64,000 nucleotides of DNA from Chondrocystis sp. NIES-4102 (GCA_002368355.1 AP018281.1:4402001-4466000), one strand, 5' to 3'. Positions 1 through 9,637 are shown, counted from the stretch's first letter. Notes: generated from the sequence alone by a model not told the origin. Program-made: numbers and translations.

Positions 1-47
1 TAACTACTAACAAAAAAAGTAGACATAAGAATGATCAGGATAGTTGC

Positions 48-887
48 ATGAATTTAGAGCCTACTATCTCTCTTGATATAACTGACAATGTGCCAGATTC
101 TTCACCTTTAGTTAATCGCTATTCACAAATCTATCTCAGAAATGATGGTGATCAACTATTACTAGTTCTGCCCAACGAATCCCAAAGCAATTCGGATCTA
201 CCTTGGTCAGAAATTTGGCAAGAGTTAAAACATCTGTTACAAGCAAAAGAACAGTCTTGGCAGATAGGCACAAAGGTTTGTTTGGTTGCTCAAGATCGCT
301 TACTTGATGCCAGGCAATTACAAACAATTGCTGAAACTTTAGATGAAGTAAAGTTATCTTTATCAAAAATTAGCACCAATCGTCGGCAAACGGCTGTAGC
401 TGCTGCTACCAGTGGCTATTCTGTTGAGCAGGAAAGTCTAGCTGAGCCTATCGGCAACGAACCAACCACTGATAATGATCTGCTTGCCCCTATGCTTGCA
501 GAACCACTTTATTTACAAAGTACGGTACGTTCTGGAGTGGAAATACGCCATCCAGGTACAATTGTTATCTGTGGAGATTTAAATCCAGGTGGAAAAGTAA
601 TCGCTGCTGGAGATATTTTAGTTTGGGGACGTTTACGGGGTATTGCTCATGCAGGAGCGCAAGGAAACTATCAATGTCGAATTGCAGCCCTACAAATGGA
701 ATTTACCCAACTACGTATTGCCGATGCTGTGGCAAGACCGCCCAGAATAAGACCAAGACGTTTATCACCAGAGTTAGCTTTTATAACTACAGACGGAATT
801 TACTTGGCTAAAACCGCAGATTTTACTAAAAACTATATTTTTTTGCCGTCAAAAAAGGTATGGGTTGAAAAAAATCAAGCAAAATAA
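48..887 (+). CDS. minC: Septum site-determining protein MinC
   Basis: Inhibitor of FtsZ ring assembly, recruited to the membrane by MinD. The protein is 279 aa. Its C-terminal part (about residues 155-260) has the right-handed beta-helix of the MinC C-domain, with repeated turns such as HPGTIVICGDLNPGGKVIAA and the conserved GRLRGIAHAG. The N-terminal half is poorly conserved, with a low-complexity linker around residues 115-150, as is usual for cyanobacterial MinC. It is first in a minC-minD-minE run, 30 bp before minD, so co-transcription is likely. Only 47 bp precede the ATG, so its promoter cannot be judged. Confidence 0.95.
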   Translation: MNLEPTISLDITDNVPDSSPLVNRYSQIYLRNDGDQLLLVLPNESQSNSDLPWSEIWQELKHLLQAKEQSWQIGTKVCLVAQDRLLDARQLQTIAETLDEVKLSLSKISTNRRQTAVAAATSGYSVEQESLAEPIGNEPTTDNDLLAPMLAEPLYLQSTVRSGVEIRHPGTIVICGDLNPGGKVIAAGDILVWGRLRGIAHAGAQGNYQCRIAALQMEFTQLRIADAVARPPRIRPRRLSPELAFITTDGIYLAKTADFTKNYIFLPSKKVWVEKNQAK

Positions 888-917
888 TTACAGCTACACC
901 AATCGTAAACAAGCAAT

Positions 918-1715
918 ATGAGTCGTATAATTGTTGTTACTTCTGGCAAAGGGGGAGTGGGAAAAACCACTACTACATCTAACTTGGGAGCAGCATTAGC
1001 TAAACAAAATCGTTCAGTAGCTCTCGTTGATGCTGATTTTGGGTTAAGAAATTTGGATTTGTTATTAGGTTTAGAAGAGCGAGTAGTTTATACCGCTATT
1101 GATGTGTTAGCTGGTGAATGCCGTCTAGCACAAGCCTTAGTCAAAGATAAGCGTCTTAAGGGTTTGGTATTATTACCAGCAGCGCAAAATCGCAATAAGG
1201 AAGCAGTTAAACCTGAGCAGATGAAGAAGTTAGCTACTGCTTTAGCCAAGGGTTATGATTACATTTTAATTGATTGTCCTGCGGGGATCGAGTTGGGTTT
1301 TCGTAATGCTATTTCAGCAGCACAGGAAGCTTTAATTGTCACAACTCCTGAAGTTGCTGCGGTTAGGGATGCCGATCGCGTTATAGGCTTATTGGAAGCA
1401 GAGGGCGTTAATAAAATTAACCTCATAGTTAATCGGGTTAAACCGTTGATGATTGAGGAAAATAAGATGATGAGCGTTGAGGATGTTTTGGAGTTATTGG
1501 GCGTACCTTTAATTGGTGTTGTTCCTGATGATGAAAAAGTAATTGAATCAACCAATAGAGGAGAACCTTTAGTTTTATCTGAACATACTTCTCTGCCTGC
1601 AATGGCATATTCTAATATTGCTCGGCGTTTAGAAGGGGAAAAAGTACCATTTCTTGATTTGATGGCAAACCAAGGTAATATTTTTTCTCGTTTGCGTCGG
1701 ATGTTTGGTGGTTAA
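918..1715 (+). CDS. minD: Septum site-determining protein MinD
   Basis: Membrane-cycling ATPase of the ParA/MinD family that recruits MinC and is displaced by MinE. The 265-aa protein has the deviant Walker A motif SGKGGVGKTTTTSNLG from residue 9, a switch region with DADFGLRNLD, and the Walker B-like YDYILIDCPAG. It ends in the short amphipathic helix IFSRLRRMFGG that serves as membrane-targeting sequence in this family. Length and motifs are normal. It lies between minC (30 bp upstream) and minE (75 bp downstream). Confidence 0.97.
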   Translation: MSRIIVVTSGKGGVGKTTTTSNLGAALAKQNRSVALVDADFGLRNLDLLLGLEERVVYTAIDVLAGECRLAQALVKDKRLKGLVLLPAAQNRNKEAVKPEQMKKLATALAKGYDYILIDCPAGIELGFRNAISAAQEALIVTTPEVAAVRDADRVIGLLEAEGVNKINLIVNRVKPLMIEENKMMSVEDVLELLGVPLIGVVPDDEKVIESTNRGEPLVLSEHTSLPAMAYSNIARRLEGEKVPFLDLMANQGNIFSRLRRMFGG

Positions 1716-1808
1716 TTAACCTAACAGATTTGGTTGGAACGACAACAAGTTTCTTTATGACAACACCATTGATTCTGTTAGTCTCTTACCATGCAAACAA
1801 TCTTAATT

Positions 1809-2177
1809 ATGATTTACGGGTTTCTGGAAATGCTTTTTCCTTGGAATAATAACACTGATAGTCGAAATCAGGCAAAAAGTCGTCTGAAACTAATTATTGC
1901 TCATGATCGCGCTTGCATTAATCCAGATATTATGAAGGCAATGCGAGAAGAAATTTTAGATGTAGTTGCTCGCTACGTTGAAGTTGATCGCGAAGAGATG
2001 GAATTTACTTTATCTAACGACCAACGGATGACTTCTCTGACGGCTAATTTGCCTATTCGTCAAGTTAAAAGGTTGGGAGAGCTTAGAAAGCAGTTGGAAA
2101 AAAATGACTCAATTGAATTACAAAAATTGGAGGTGGTAGAGCTAGATCAAGGAGGTCTGGAAAAGGATGATCATTAG
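1809..2177 (+). CDS. minE: Cell division topological specificity factor MinE
   Basis: Stimulates MinD ATPase and drives Min patterning. I place the start at ATG 1809, giving MIYGFLEMLFPWNN at the N-terminus, which fits the usual MinE amphipathic start (M-x-x-x-L-E-x-L-F). A longer frame opens at ATG 1791 and adds only MQTILI. The core follows the family: SRLKLIIAHDRA, MREEILDVVARYVEVD and the topological region with ANLPIRQVKR. No clear Shine-Dalgarno precedes either ATG. Last gene of the minCDE run. An 8-bp inverted repeat (ATTAGGGA 2173-2180 with TCCCTAAT 2241-2248) spans the convergent junction downstream. Confidence 0.93.
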   Translation: MIYGFLEMLFPWNNNTDSRNQAKSRLKLIIAHDRACINPDIMKAMREEILDVVARYVEVDREEMEFTLSNDQRMTSLTANLPIRQVKRLGELRKQLEKNDSIELQKLEVVELDQGGLEKDDH

Positions 2178-2236
2178 GGAATAGGGGGTTGGGGAATTGA
2201 CAATTTTTACGTAAACTCACGCGATTAGTTGTTTTT

Positions 2237-2968
2237 CTAATCCCTAATTGTTGATTTTCTATTTTTTTGTTTACCTTGACGACGATAGAAATTATTAAGT
2301 TTTGTGGGAGAAATCCCTAGAAAGTAACCAATAATTATTAATTGATTAATTATAGTAGTTTGCAAAATTCCTAGTGTTTGCCAACGTCTTTGTGATGTAG
2401 TTACGTTACCTGGCGCGATCGCGATTTTTCCTTGGCGTTTGAGTCGTTGAATTAGTTCAAAGTCTTCCATAATTGGTAAGTTCGCAAAACCCCCCATTTC
2501 CCAAAAGGTCTGTTTTTTTAGAAAGATGGCTTGATCTCCATAGGGAAGGGAAAATATATGTGAACGGAGTTTTACTAGTTTTTCAACCCAGCGTAATGCT
2601 ACATCTTCTCCTCTAATATTTAGTTCAAATGCGCCTGCAATAGTATCTGGCTTTTGCAGGGTTTGTAAGATTAATTTTACAAAGTTGGGGGGTAGCTGGG
2701 TATCTATATGCAGAAATAGTAGTATCTCTCCCTTGGCTATATTAGCACCTGCGTTCATTTGAGCAGATCTACCTTTACCACTTGCAGTGATTACTAATAC
2801 TTCTGTCTGCTGGGCTAACTCTACAGTGTTGTCTTGACTACCTCCATCTACAACTATTATTTCTATATTGGAATTGTTTTTTAGTTGCTCTACATTTCTT
2901 TGAATAATTGCTGCTTCGTTGAGAACTGGAATAATAATGCTAATAATAATATTAGGATCTTGAGTCAT
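2237..2968 (-). CDS. TIGR04283-type family 2 glycosyltransferase
   Basis: Probable GT-A glycosyltransferase of the TIGR04283 arsenosugar/rSAM-associated group. The 243-aa protein opens with ISIIIPVLNEAAIIQRNVEQ. It has IIVVDGGSQDNTVELA for nucleotide-sugar binding, a metal-site-like LFLHIDTQLPPNF, and PYGDQAIFLKKQTFWEMGGF near the acceptor region. The C-terminus is hydrophobic (about residues 205-225), so peripheral membrane association is possible. It converges on minE and is divergent from the devC-like gene, with 33 bp between the two start codons. Substrate unknown. In other cyanobacteria this type often sits beside a second enzyme of the same group; I do not see one here. Confidence 0.85.
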   Translation of the reverse strand: MTQDPNIIISIIIPVLNEAAIIQRNVEQLKNNSNIEIIVVDGGSQDNTVELAQQTEVLVITASGKGRSAQMNAGANIAKGEILLFLHIDTQLPPNFVKLILQTLQKPDTIAGAFELNIRGEDVALRWVEKLVKLRSHIFSLPYGDQAIFLKKQTFWEMGGFANLPIMEDFELIQRLKRQGKIAIAPGNVTTSQRRWQTLGILQTTIINQLIIIGYFLGISPTKLNNFYRRQGKQKNRKSTIRD

Positions 2969-3001
2969 ATATTAAGGTTTAACTTAGATTAGCTAAAAAA
3001 A

Positions 3002-4150
3002 ATGAAAACTCCTTTAGCTTGGTTGCAGTTAACACACGAAAAAGCTCGCTTATTAATTGCTCTTGCTGGTATTGGTTTTGCGGATATGCTGATGTTTATT
3101 CAGCTAGGTTTTCAGACCGCTTTATTTGATAGTTCTGTAACTTTACATAAGGCTTTAGACGGGGATATATTTTTAATGAGTCCTCAGTCCGATGCTTTGG
3201 GTTATACTAAGCCTTTCTCTGATCGACGTTTATATGAATCTGTAGCAGTTAAGCAGGTAGAATCTGTAACTCCTTTATATCTTAATTTTGGTTCTTGGAA
3301 AAATCCTATTGATAGGAATACTCGCACGATTTTAACTATTGGTTTTAATCCTGCTAATAATATTTTAAATCTATCAGGAATTCCCGAAAATATAGACAAG
3401 CTAAAATTAGCTGACACAGTATTATTTGATGTTAAATCTAGAGCGGAATTTGGCCCTATTTCTGATTTATTGCAGCAGAATAAAACTGTACAGGCTGAAT
3501 TATCTTCCCGTAAAGTTACAGTGGGTGGATTATTTAGTTTGGGTGCATCTTTTGCTGCTGATGGTAATATTATTACTAGTGATCTTAACTTTTTACGCTT
3601 ATATCCCGATCGCGCTCCTGGATTAATTGATATTGGTATTATTAACCTCAAACCTGGTGCAAATTTAGAATTAGCCCTAGCTAATATCAGAGCAAAATTA
3701 CCCAAGGATGTTGATGTTTTCTCAAAAGAGGAATTTATTCAAAAAGAAATAAACTATTGGCAGAATTCTACAGCTATAGGCTTTATTTTTACTCTGGGTA
3801 CAGCTATTGGTTTTGTGGTCGGAACGGTTATTGTATATCAAATACTCTACACTGATGTTACTAATCATTTATCGGAATATGCCACCCTTAAAGCTATGGG
3901 TTATAAAGATGGGTATTTTGTAGTTTTAGTCTTCACGGAAGCAGTAGTTTTAGCCGTTTTGGGTTTTCTTCCTGGTTGCGCGATCGCTACTGGTTTATAT
4001 GCTTTGGCTGCTGGTGCAACAAATTTACCTTTATTTATGACTGTTAGTCGCGCTATTGTAGTTTTGATTCTCACAGTGATTATGTGTTGTATTTCAGGTA
4101 CTATCGCTGTTAGAAAACTTAGTGCAGCCGATCCTGCTGATATTTTTTAA
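3002..4150 (+). CDS. devC: DevC-type ABC transporter permease
   Basis: Permease of the heterocyst-type DevBCA exporter family (FtsX/MacB fold). The 382-aa protein has one N-terminal membrane helix (about residues 17-38), a large extracytoplasmic domain, and three C-terminal helices (about 256-280, 300-332, 346-370), the layout of this family. The ATPase devA follows 402 bp downstream, but no HlyD-like DevB is encoded in the window. In DevBCA and relatives the three parts form an efflux pump with TolC. In non-heterocystous cyanobacteria the substrate is unknown. The long gap to devA, filled with repeats, suggests the pair is no longer a tight operon. Confidence 0.88.
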   Translation: MKTPLAWLQLTHEKARLLIALAGIGFADMLMFIQLGFQTALFDSSVTLHKALDGDIFLMSPQSDALGYTKPFSDRRLYESVAVKQVESVTPLYLNFGSWKNPIDRNTRTILTIGFNPANNILNLSGIPENIDKLKLADTVLFDVKSRAEFGPISDLLQQNKTVQAELSSRKVTVGGLFSLGASFAADGNIITSDLNFLRLYPDRAPGLIDIGIINLKPGANLELALANIRAKLPKDVDVFSKEEFIQKEINYWQNSTAIGFIFTLGTAIGFVVGTVIVYQILYTDVTNHLSEYATLKAMGYKDGYFVVLVFTEAVVLAVLGFLPGCAIATGLYALAAGATNLPLFMTVSRAIVVLILTVIMCCISGTIAVRKLSAADPADIF

Positions 4151-4552
4151 GTATATATTTTCAATAGTTTTATCAGAGAATTAATGAAGGGGAATATAAA
4201 CTATAGCTGTATTAGGTAGGAGTTAGAAGTCAGGAGACAGGTAAAGAGTAATCCCACAAGGGGACAATGAGAGTAACGAGTAACGAGTAACTAAAATCTA
4301 AGAAGCAAAAGGCTAACAGCTAACAGCTAAGATATATTATCAGTAAGCAATTGCTCTGATTACTTAATATTTAAGTTTTAAATCTCAGCCAAAGCAGTTA
4401 AATGTAATATATTGCATTGTTATAGAGAATTGCTATTAGTCCATATCTTATATTCATTCTAAATATAAATCTACTAATTACTTAGAATATAAATATTACC
4501 AAGCAGTTTAAAGAATTTAAAATTATAGATAAGATTAAACTACCTAAAACTA
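4151..4552. repeat. Intergenic heptamer repeat array between devC and devA
   Basis: No gene seen. From about 4213 to 4330 the sequence is a chain of 7-bp units that change along the way. GAGTAAC occurs three times (4271-4291), GCTAACA twice plus a partial copy (4312-4330), and GTCAGGA-like units lie before them. The 19-bp element ATCCCACAAGGGGACAATG is nested at 4251-4269. The rest (4331-4552) is AT-rich and presumably holds the devA promoter; no clear -35/-10 pair could be chosen. Confidence 0.8.
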
Positions 4553-5266
4553 ATGGATAGTTCACAATTAATAAACCAAACTAATCAAGTTGTTAATATT
4601 CAGAATCTTAATCACTTTTTCGGTGAAGGGAAATTAAAAAAACAAATTTTATTTGATATTAATTTAGTTCTTAATTCAGGAGAAGTAATAATTTTAAAAG
4701 GTCCTTCAGGTTCGGGTAAAACAACACTTTTAACTTTGATGGGTGGGTTGAGATCGGCACAAGTAGGTAGTTTACAAGTTTTTGATCAAGAATTGGTGGG
4801 GGCGAAAAAAAATCAATTAGTCCAAACAAGAAGAAACATTGGTTATATTTTCCAGGCTCATAATTTACTCGCTTCTTTAACCGCCAAACAAAATGTTCAG
4901 ATGTCTTTAGAACTACATCCTCAGTTTAATAGAACTGAAATTGAACAAAGAACGATCGCTATTTTACAAGCAGTTGGTTTGGGAGAACGTATTCATTATC
5001 ACCCTCAAAATCTTTCAGGTGGACAAAAACAACGGGTGGCGATCGCTCGCGCTTTGGTTTCTCATCCTAAAATGGTATTAGCTGATGAACCTACCGCAGC
5101 CCTAGATAGTAAGTCTGGACGAGATGTAGTGGAATTGATGCAAAAGCTGGCTCGTGAACAAGGATGTACGATTCTTATTGTTACTCATGATAATCGTATT
5201 CTTGATGTCGCAGATCGTATTGTAGAGTTGGAAGACGGTAGAATTACTTTGGATGTTATACAGTAA
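4553..5266 (+). CDS. devA: DevA-type ABC transporter ATPase
   Basis: ATP-binding subunit that would power the DevC-type permease upstream. The 237-aa protein has Walker A GPSGSGKT at residues 50-57, a Q-loop (IFQAHNLL), signature LSGGQKQRVAIARAL, Walker B MVLADEPTAALDS and the switch histidine in VTHDNR. This is the LolD/MacB-like class to which DevA belongs. The stop is followed within a few bases by three CAGGAGA heptamers (5272-5292). DevB is missing locally. Confidence 0.92.
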   Translation: MDSSQLINQTNQVVNIQNLNHFFGEGKLKKQILFDINLVLNSGEVIILKGPSGSGKTTLLTLMGGLRSAQVGSLQVFDQELVGAKKNQLVQTRRNIGYIFQAHNLLASLTAKQNVQMSLELHPQFNRTEIEQRTIAILQAVGLGERIHYHPQNLSGGQKQRVAIARALVSHPKMVLADEPTAALDSKSGRDVVELMQKLAREQGCTILIVTHDNRILDVADRIVELEDGRITLDVIQ

Positions 5267-5271
5267 TTAGT

Positions 5272-5292
5272 CAGGAGACAGGAGACAGGAGA
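5272..5292. repeat. Three tandem CAGGAGA heptamers
   Basis: Three exact copies of CAGGAGA directly after the devA stop codon. Same family as the arrays at 19121 and 29763. No terminator hairpin is evident here. Confidence 0.85.
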
Positions 5293-5427
5293 AGCTAAAA
5301 AGATCAAATAATGATCCATTTAAGAAATTCACAGCTAATGATTTCTGACAAGATCAATCTATTTAACTATATTTAACATCTTTTTGGGCATGATAGGCTC
5401 GATGCTTGTTTATATCCAAATTTTATT

Positions 5428-7149
5428 ATGGATCAAGAGTTGATTCTCGATGCTTTAAAAAGTGCTTGTGGTAATAGGAATTTTCGTTTTCAGTTAGTCA
5501 TTCAAAATACCAGGCTACATATATATATTAATCGTAAAGCAGAACTGATGGCGGATTATGATTTGCTAACTAATTTAGTTACTCAAGCGATCGCGCCTTT
5601 AAATTTGGAAGCTATTGATAGTATTTGGTTGTATAGTCGTAAATTGGGGACTATTGAGCCTGACTGGCAAACTTTTATAGATTTATCCGATATTAAGGAA
5701 TTTGATAATTTAGATAGTATTCCAACTTCACCTACTATTAATCAGGATCTTGATAATTTTAGAAGTCTGGAGGAATTTAAATCAAGCTCTGCTGATAATA
5801 ATAGTTTGGATGAGCAGATAGGTAATGAAAATTTAGATTTAAGTGAGTATTGTTTTATTCGCGATCGCTCTTTGTTAACTAGTGAGATAATTACGCCTGA
5901 TAAAGAAACTATCCGCTTAGTTAAGTTTTTTCATTATTTATCCCAGGATAATAAAACTAAAATATTACCAGCTTTAAATATTTACTTTGAGTCTGGGAAA
6001 ATTCCTAGAGTGGATAATTTATCTGCTGGAGTGCATAAATGGTATGAACAGATAACTCAATTAAACTATGAAGATGCTCATACTGTAGCTTTATGGCTTA
6101 GTCGTTACTGTTTTGATAGTGATGCAACCCTGGCGGATTTTAAAATTATGAGCCAAAAGACTGAACTTGCCAAGGTCACTAAGCAAAATAATACTAAGTA
6201 CAATAGTACTGTTAATCCTCCAGCCCAAGTAAATCAGTTACATCGAAAATATAGTAAGCTTGCTAGTATTAAAAAACTTTTGCTTCCCTGCGTTTGGGTT
6301 TGCGCTACATTATCCCTGATAATTTGGGGAATTTATGCCAACAATGGAATAAAATCTAGTGCGGTTGCGTCTATATGTGAAAATACTATAGGTTCTCGTG
6401 ATTATTGCCATTTAGCTGTAAATTTAGCTGGAATAAATGCCATAAAACAAACGCCTACTAAGATTTTTCCCTTAACTTCCACTACTACTCAAGCAGCTAA
6501 TTTAGGTTGTCAAAGATATGCTAACTTCAAAGCTGGAATTAAAAATGAATTAGATCCTAAACAAACCCCTGTAACATTTACTTATGGGGAAAAAGTTTTA
6601 CCACATATATATGTAGTAGAAACGCAACAAAAAAAGTGGCAACAACAAGGGGATGTGAGGGTAGGATGTGTTTATACTGTTGGGAGACAAGAGCGATCGC
6701 CCAGGTTATTAGCTGCGGATGTTATTGATAATAATTGGTCTTTAAAATTGGCTTATAAAGCCAGAAAATTACAGTTAAAAGATACTTTTGGCACTTACAC
6801 TTACATAATTAAGTTAGGTTTATATACAATATTTAGTGCTATTGCCATAGCGATCGCTTGTAAACTAAATTTAGGTATTCAAGTTAATCATGCTCAAGCA
6901 ATTTATCTACTAGCTTTATTACTTGGTATTGTGCAGTTAGTTATAGGAGAATTGCCAATATTAAATTTATTTAGTTATCTAGGCTTTTCTGCTGTAGTAA
7001 TTATATTTTGTAGTTTCTTATTTAAGAGTATACAAATATATTGGAATTTCAATTATCCAATAGCAGTTGTTGGTATTTTAACTATTATTGCTATTCAATC
7101 TTTGCTTTATGGCTTATCTTTAAAGTTAATCAATTATAGTTTGGGTTGA
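5428..7149 (+). CDS. Unknown cyanobacterial membrane protein
   Basis: Not recognised. The 573-aa protein has a soluble N-terminal region (about residues 1-90, starting MDQELILDALKSACGNRNF) that looks like a small alpha/beta domain. An acidic linker follows (about 90-150), then a helical segment and a first membrane helix near residues 287-306 (LLLPCVWVCATLSLIIWGIY). A loop of about 150 residues with several cysteines comes next, then a cluster of about four hydrophobic helices from residue 458 to the end. The cysteine pairs in the loop (CENTIGSRDYCH and one near GVGCVY) could form disulfides if it is periplasmic. It follows devA by 161 bp on the same strand. A sensor or transporter accessory role is only a guess. 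Confidence 0.7.
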   Translation: MDQELILDALKSACGNRNFRFQLVIQNTRLHIYINRKAELMADYDLLTNLVTQAIAPLNLEAIDSIWLYSRKLGTIEPDWQTFIDLSDIKEFDNLDSIPTSPTINQDLDNFRSLEEFKSSSADNNSLDEQIGNENLDLSEYCFIRDRSLLTSEIITPDKETIRLVKFFHYLSQDNKTKILPALNIYFESGKIPRVDNLSAGVHKWYEQITQLNYEDAHTVALWLSRYCFDSDATLADFKIMSQKTELAKVTKQNNTKYNSTVNPPAQVNQLHRKYSKLASIKKLLLPCVWVCATLSLIIWGIYANNGIKSSAVASICENTIGSRDYCHLAVNLAGINAIKQTPTKIFPLTSTTTQAANLGCQRYANFKAGIKNELDPKQTPVTFTYGEKVLPHIYVVETQQKKWQQQGDVRVGCVYTVGRQERSPRLLAADVIDNNWSLKLAYKARKLQLKDTFGTYTYIIKLGLYTIFSAIAIAIACKLNLGIQVNHAQAIYLLALLLGIVQLVIGELPILNLFSYLGFSAVVIIFCSFLFKSIQIYWNFNYPIAVVGILTIIAIQSLLYGLSLKLINYSLG

Positions 7150-7373
7150 TTTGCCTAGATAATATAATATTCTGACTTCCCCTTCCCCGTCACGAGCGAT
7201 AAGCCTTGGGTATAGCTATGCCTAGGCGCAGAATATAACTACTATTTTATATAACCATATCAAAAAAATATATAAATAAGAATACTGCTAGACAATCTAC
7301 CTATTTATCAAATTTATCTATAAAGTGTACAATTTCAGAGTCGCAAAGATTGTTTAGATTGATTTAATTGACT
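7150..7373. other. Intergenic region with imperfect palindrome
   Basis: No gene seen. Positions about 7208-7236 hold an imperfect inverted repeat around TATAGCTATGCC (left arm GCCTTGGG, right arm CCTAGGC), a dispersed-repeat-like sequence. The rest is AT-rich leader of the antiporter gene. Confidence 0.5.
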
Positions 7374-8915
7374 ATGAATGAAGTTGGTATTGAAGAGAAT
7401 CTGAAGCAATTTCTCTTAGTTTTATCTATATCATTAAGCGTTGCAACCTTACCTCAAATTGTTAGTTGGCTGCGTCAAATTCCCTATACATTGCTCCTAG
7501 TAATAGTTGGTTTGGGTTTGGCATTTGTAGATATTCGCTTGTTAGATTTATCTCCCGAATTAATATTATCCATTTTTTTACCACCGTTATTGTTTGAAGC
7601 AGCATGGAATTTAAAATGGTCTAACTTAAAAAAAGACTTATTACCAATTACTTTATATGCGATCGCTGGAGTAATTATTTCAATTATTGGCATTGGGTTA
7701 GGTTTAGAGCGATTTACTCAACTAAGTTTAACCACCGCCTTACTCGTGGGAGCAAGTTTGTCAGCTACCGATCCTGTCTCTGTAACGGCGTTATTTAGAG
7801 AATTAGGAGTAGGAAGCCGTTTAACCACATTAATGGAAGGAGAAAGCCTGTTTAATGACGGGATGGCGGTAGTAGCTTTTAGCTTCTTAGTAGGACTTCC
7901 CTTTGGTACTTCCAATTTAGAAATTCAGTCGATTTTGCAACAATTCTTTTCTGTCGTTGGTATCGGTTTAGGGGTTGGTGCTTTAATTGGTTTTGGAATT
8001 TCCTATCTAACACAAAGATTTGATCTACCACTAGTTGAGCAATCTTTAACTTTGGTATCGGCGTACGGTACATATATAATTGCTGAAGAATTGGGAGGAT
8101 CTGGGGTTATTGCTACCGTTACAATGGGATTGATTCTAGGAAACTTTGGATCTCGTATCGGTATGAATCCCCGTACTCGCGTTATTGTTACCGAATTCTG
8201 GGATTTTTTAGCATTTTTCGTCAATTCCATCGTTTTCTTGCTTATTGGCGATCAAATTCACTTTGCCACGTTAAAAGATAATTTAAATATTATTGCCGTA
8301 ACGATTGTAGCTATGATTGTAACTAGAGCTATAGCTGTTTATGGTTTGAGCAGTCTGACCAATATTATCACCAAGTCGGATATTCCGCCTCAAGAACAGA
8401 CAATACTATGGTGGGGTGGATTAAGAGGTTCGGTATCGATCGCTCTTGCTTTAAGTATCCCTGCTATTTTACCCCAACGAGATACTATTATTGCTACGGT
8501 TTTTGGAGTAGTTTTGTTTACGCTATTGGTACAGGGATTAACAGTTAAGCCATTACTAGAAAAATTCAATTTATTAGGCGATCGTGCTTTAATTGAGCAA
8601 TACTTGGAAGCGATCGCCCGTTATACCGCCTTAGATCGCGCTCTTGATTATTTAGGTCAAATTGGTAAGCGTCCTGGAATTGAGCCTGAATTTGCCCGCT
8701 ACCAAGCAACTCTAATTACAGGAGAATTAAATCGCTTAGAAAATGAAATAGAACAGTTACAGAATGAGCATCCAAATTTGCAAGACTCCACCAACGAACA
8801 ATTACGTCAAGAATTGATTTCAACTGAAGCTAATACTTATGCCGAATTTGTGCAAGCAGGGTATCTCAATAAAGAACTAGCTCCTTTTTTCCAGCAACAT
8901 TCCCTGGAAGATTGA
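7374..8915 (+). CDS. nhaP: Na+/H+ antiporter, CPA1/NhaP family
   Basis: Cation/proton antiporter of the inner membrane. ATG 7374 gives a 513-aa protein; a TTG six bases earlier is in frame but less likely. About 12 hydrophobic helices span residues 10-400. The ion-binding segment GASLSATDPVSVTALFRELG and the helix with EGESLFNDGMAVVAFSFLVG (the conserved acidic ND pair) are typical of CPA1 exchangers. A conserved arginine lies in WWGGLRGSVSIALALSIP. The C-terminal ~110 residues are a soluble, coiled-coil-like cytoplasmic tail (NRLENEIEQLQNEH). Na+ rather than K+ as substrate is inferred from the family. Confidence 0.92.
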   Translation: MNEVGIEENLKQFLLVLSISLSVATLPQIVSWLRQIPYTLLLVIVGLGLAFVDIRLLDLSPELILSIFLPPLLFEAAWNLKWSNLKKDLLPITLYAIAGVIISIIGIGLGLERFTQLSLTTALLVGASLSATDPVSVTALFRELGVGSRLTTLMEGESLFNDGMAVVAFSFLVGLPFGTSNLEIQSILQQFFSVVGIGLGVGALIGFGISYLTQRFDLPLVEQSLTLVSAYGTYIIAEELGGSGVIATVTMGLILGNFGSRIGMNPRTRVIVTEFWDFLAFFVNSIVFLLIGDQIHFATLKDNLNIIAVTIVAMIVTRAIAVYGLSSLTNIITKSDIPPQEQTILWWGGLRGSVSIALALSIPAILPQRDTIIATVFGVVLFTLLVQGLTVKPLLEKFNLLGDRALIEQYLEAIARYTALDRALDYLGQIGKRPGIEPEFARYQATLITGELNRLENEIEQLQNEHPNLQDSTNEQLRQELISTEANTYAEFVQAGYLNKELAPFFQQHSLED

Positions 8916-9427
8916 ATTGAATTACTCAGATATAAACTATTAATGGTAATTTACTCTAATTATTGAGCATTCGTCTAATATGAGTTACTTAAATGTTGGC
9001 TGCAAGTAGAAAGGTTTTTGAGTAGTAGGTTTTATGGACTTTTGACTCTCTATAAGGCACGTTTTGGGTAAAAATATTCTTATCCAGAAGTTGCCCTAAA
9101 TTAGTAGCATTCTTTTCTATACTTCATGTGATATAGCCGTGCATAATTAGTTGCTTGATAATTCGGGTGATTATCAATCGAAGGTAGTATATAGAGTATG
9201 TAGTAAGGGTTTAGGTAGGGGGTAGTAAATAAGAGTAACAAGTAACGAGTCAGGAATATCTAAAAACTAAAAGCCCAAAGCTAAAAATTTAATTATTTCG
9301 TTTTGCTATATCTTTAAATACCAATTTTATTAATTATTAATAATTACCGAATTAAATAATTTTTATTGCAACTTATCCCTTGCCAAATTAACATTTAACG
9401 CTTAATCTAGGTGGAATATTCTGAGAA
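8916..9427. other. Gene-free region with heptamer-like repeats
   Basis: 512 bp without a convincing gene. The first half is AT-rich. From about 9183 to 9290 there are degenerate period-7 repeats (GGTAGTA-, AACGAGT- and AAGCTAAA-like units). The text TGGCTGCAAGTA near 8999 recurs at 63034, again just before a repeat array. Confidence 0.5.
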
Positions 9428-9436
9428 GTGATAAAA

Positions 9437-9637
9437 ATGATATTTCATTCTGGACAATTGCCAAATGGACGGTGGGGAATTTTTTTAGATCATCAACTTA
9501 TGGCTTCGGTAGGCTGCTTTGATACTTGTCAAAAAACTATTCAATTTCTAGAAAGTCGTTTATCCACTAAAAAGCTAACTAAATTAAAGATAAATATAGC
9601 AGTTGCACCTTATTTTCAAAATATCAAATTAATATAG
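9437..9637 (+). CDS. Small hypothetical protein
   Basis: Not recognised. A 66-aa frame starting MIFHSGQLPNGRWGIFLDHQ; a GTG nine bases upstream (9428) is in frame. It has a compact, protein-like composition with two cysteines (VGCFDTCQKTIQFLESRL) and a basic C-terminus. It stands alone between two repeat-rich gaps. The regular alternation of hydrophobic residues argues for a real small gene. No function can be proposed. Confidence 0.5.
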   Translation: MIFHSGQLPNGRWGIFLDHQLMASVGCFDTCQKTIQFLESRLSTKKLTKLKINIAVAPYFQNIKLI

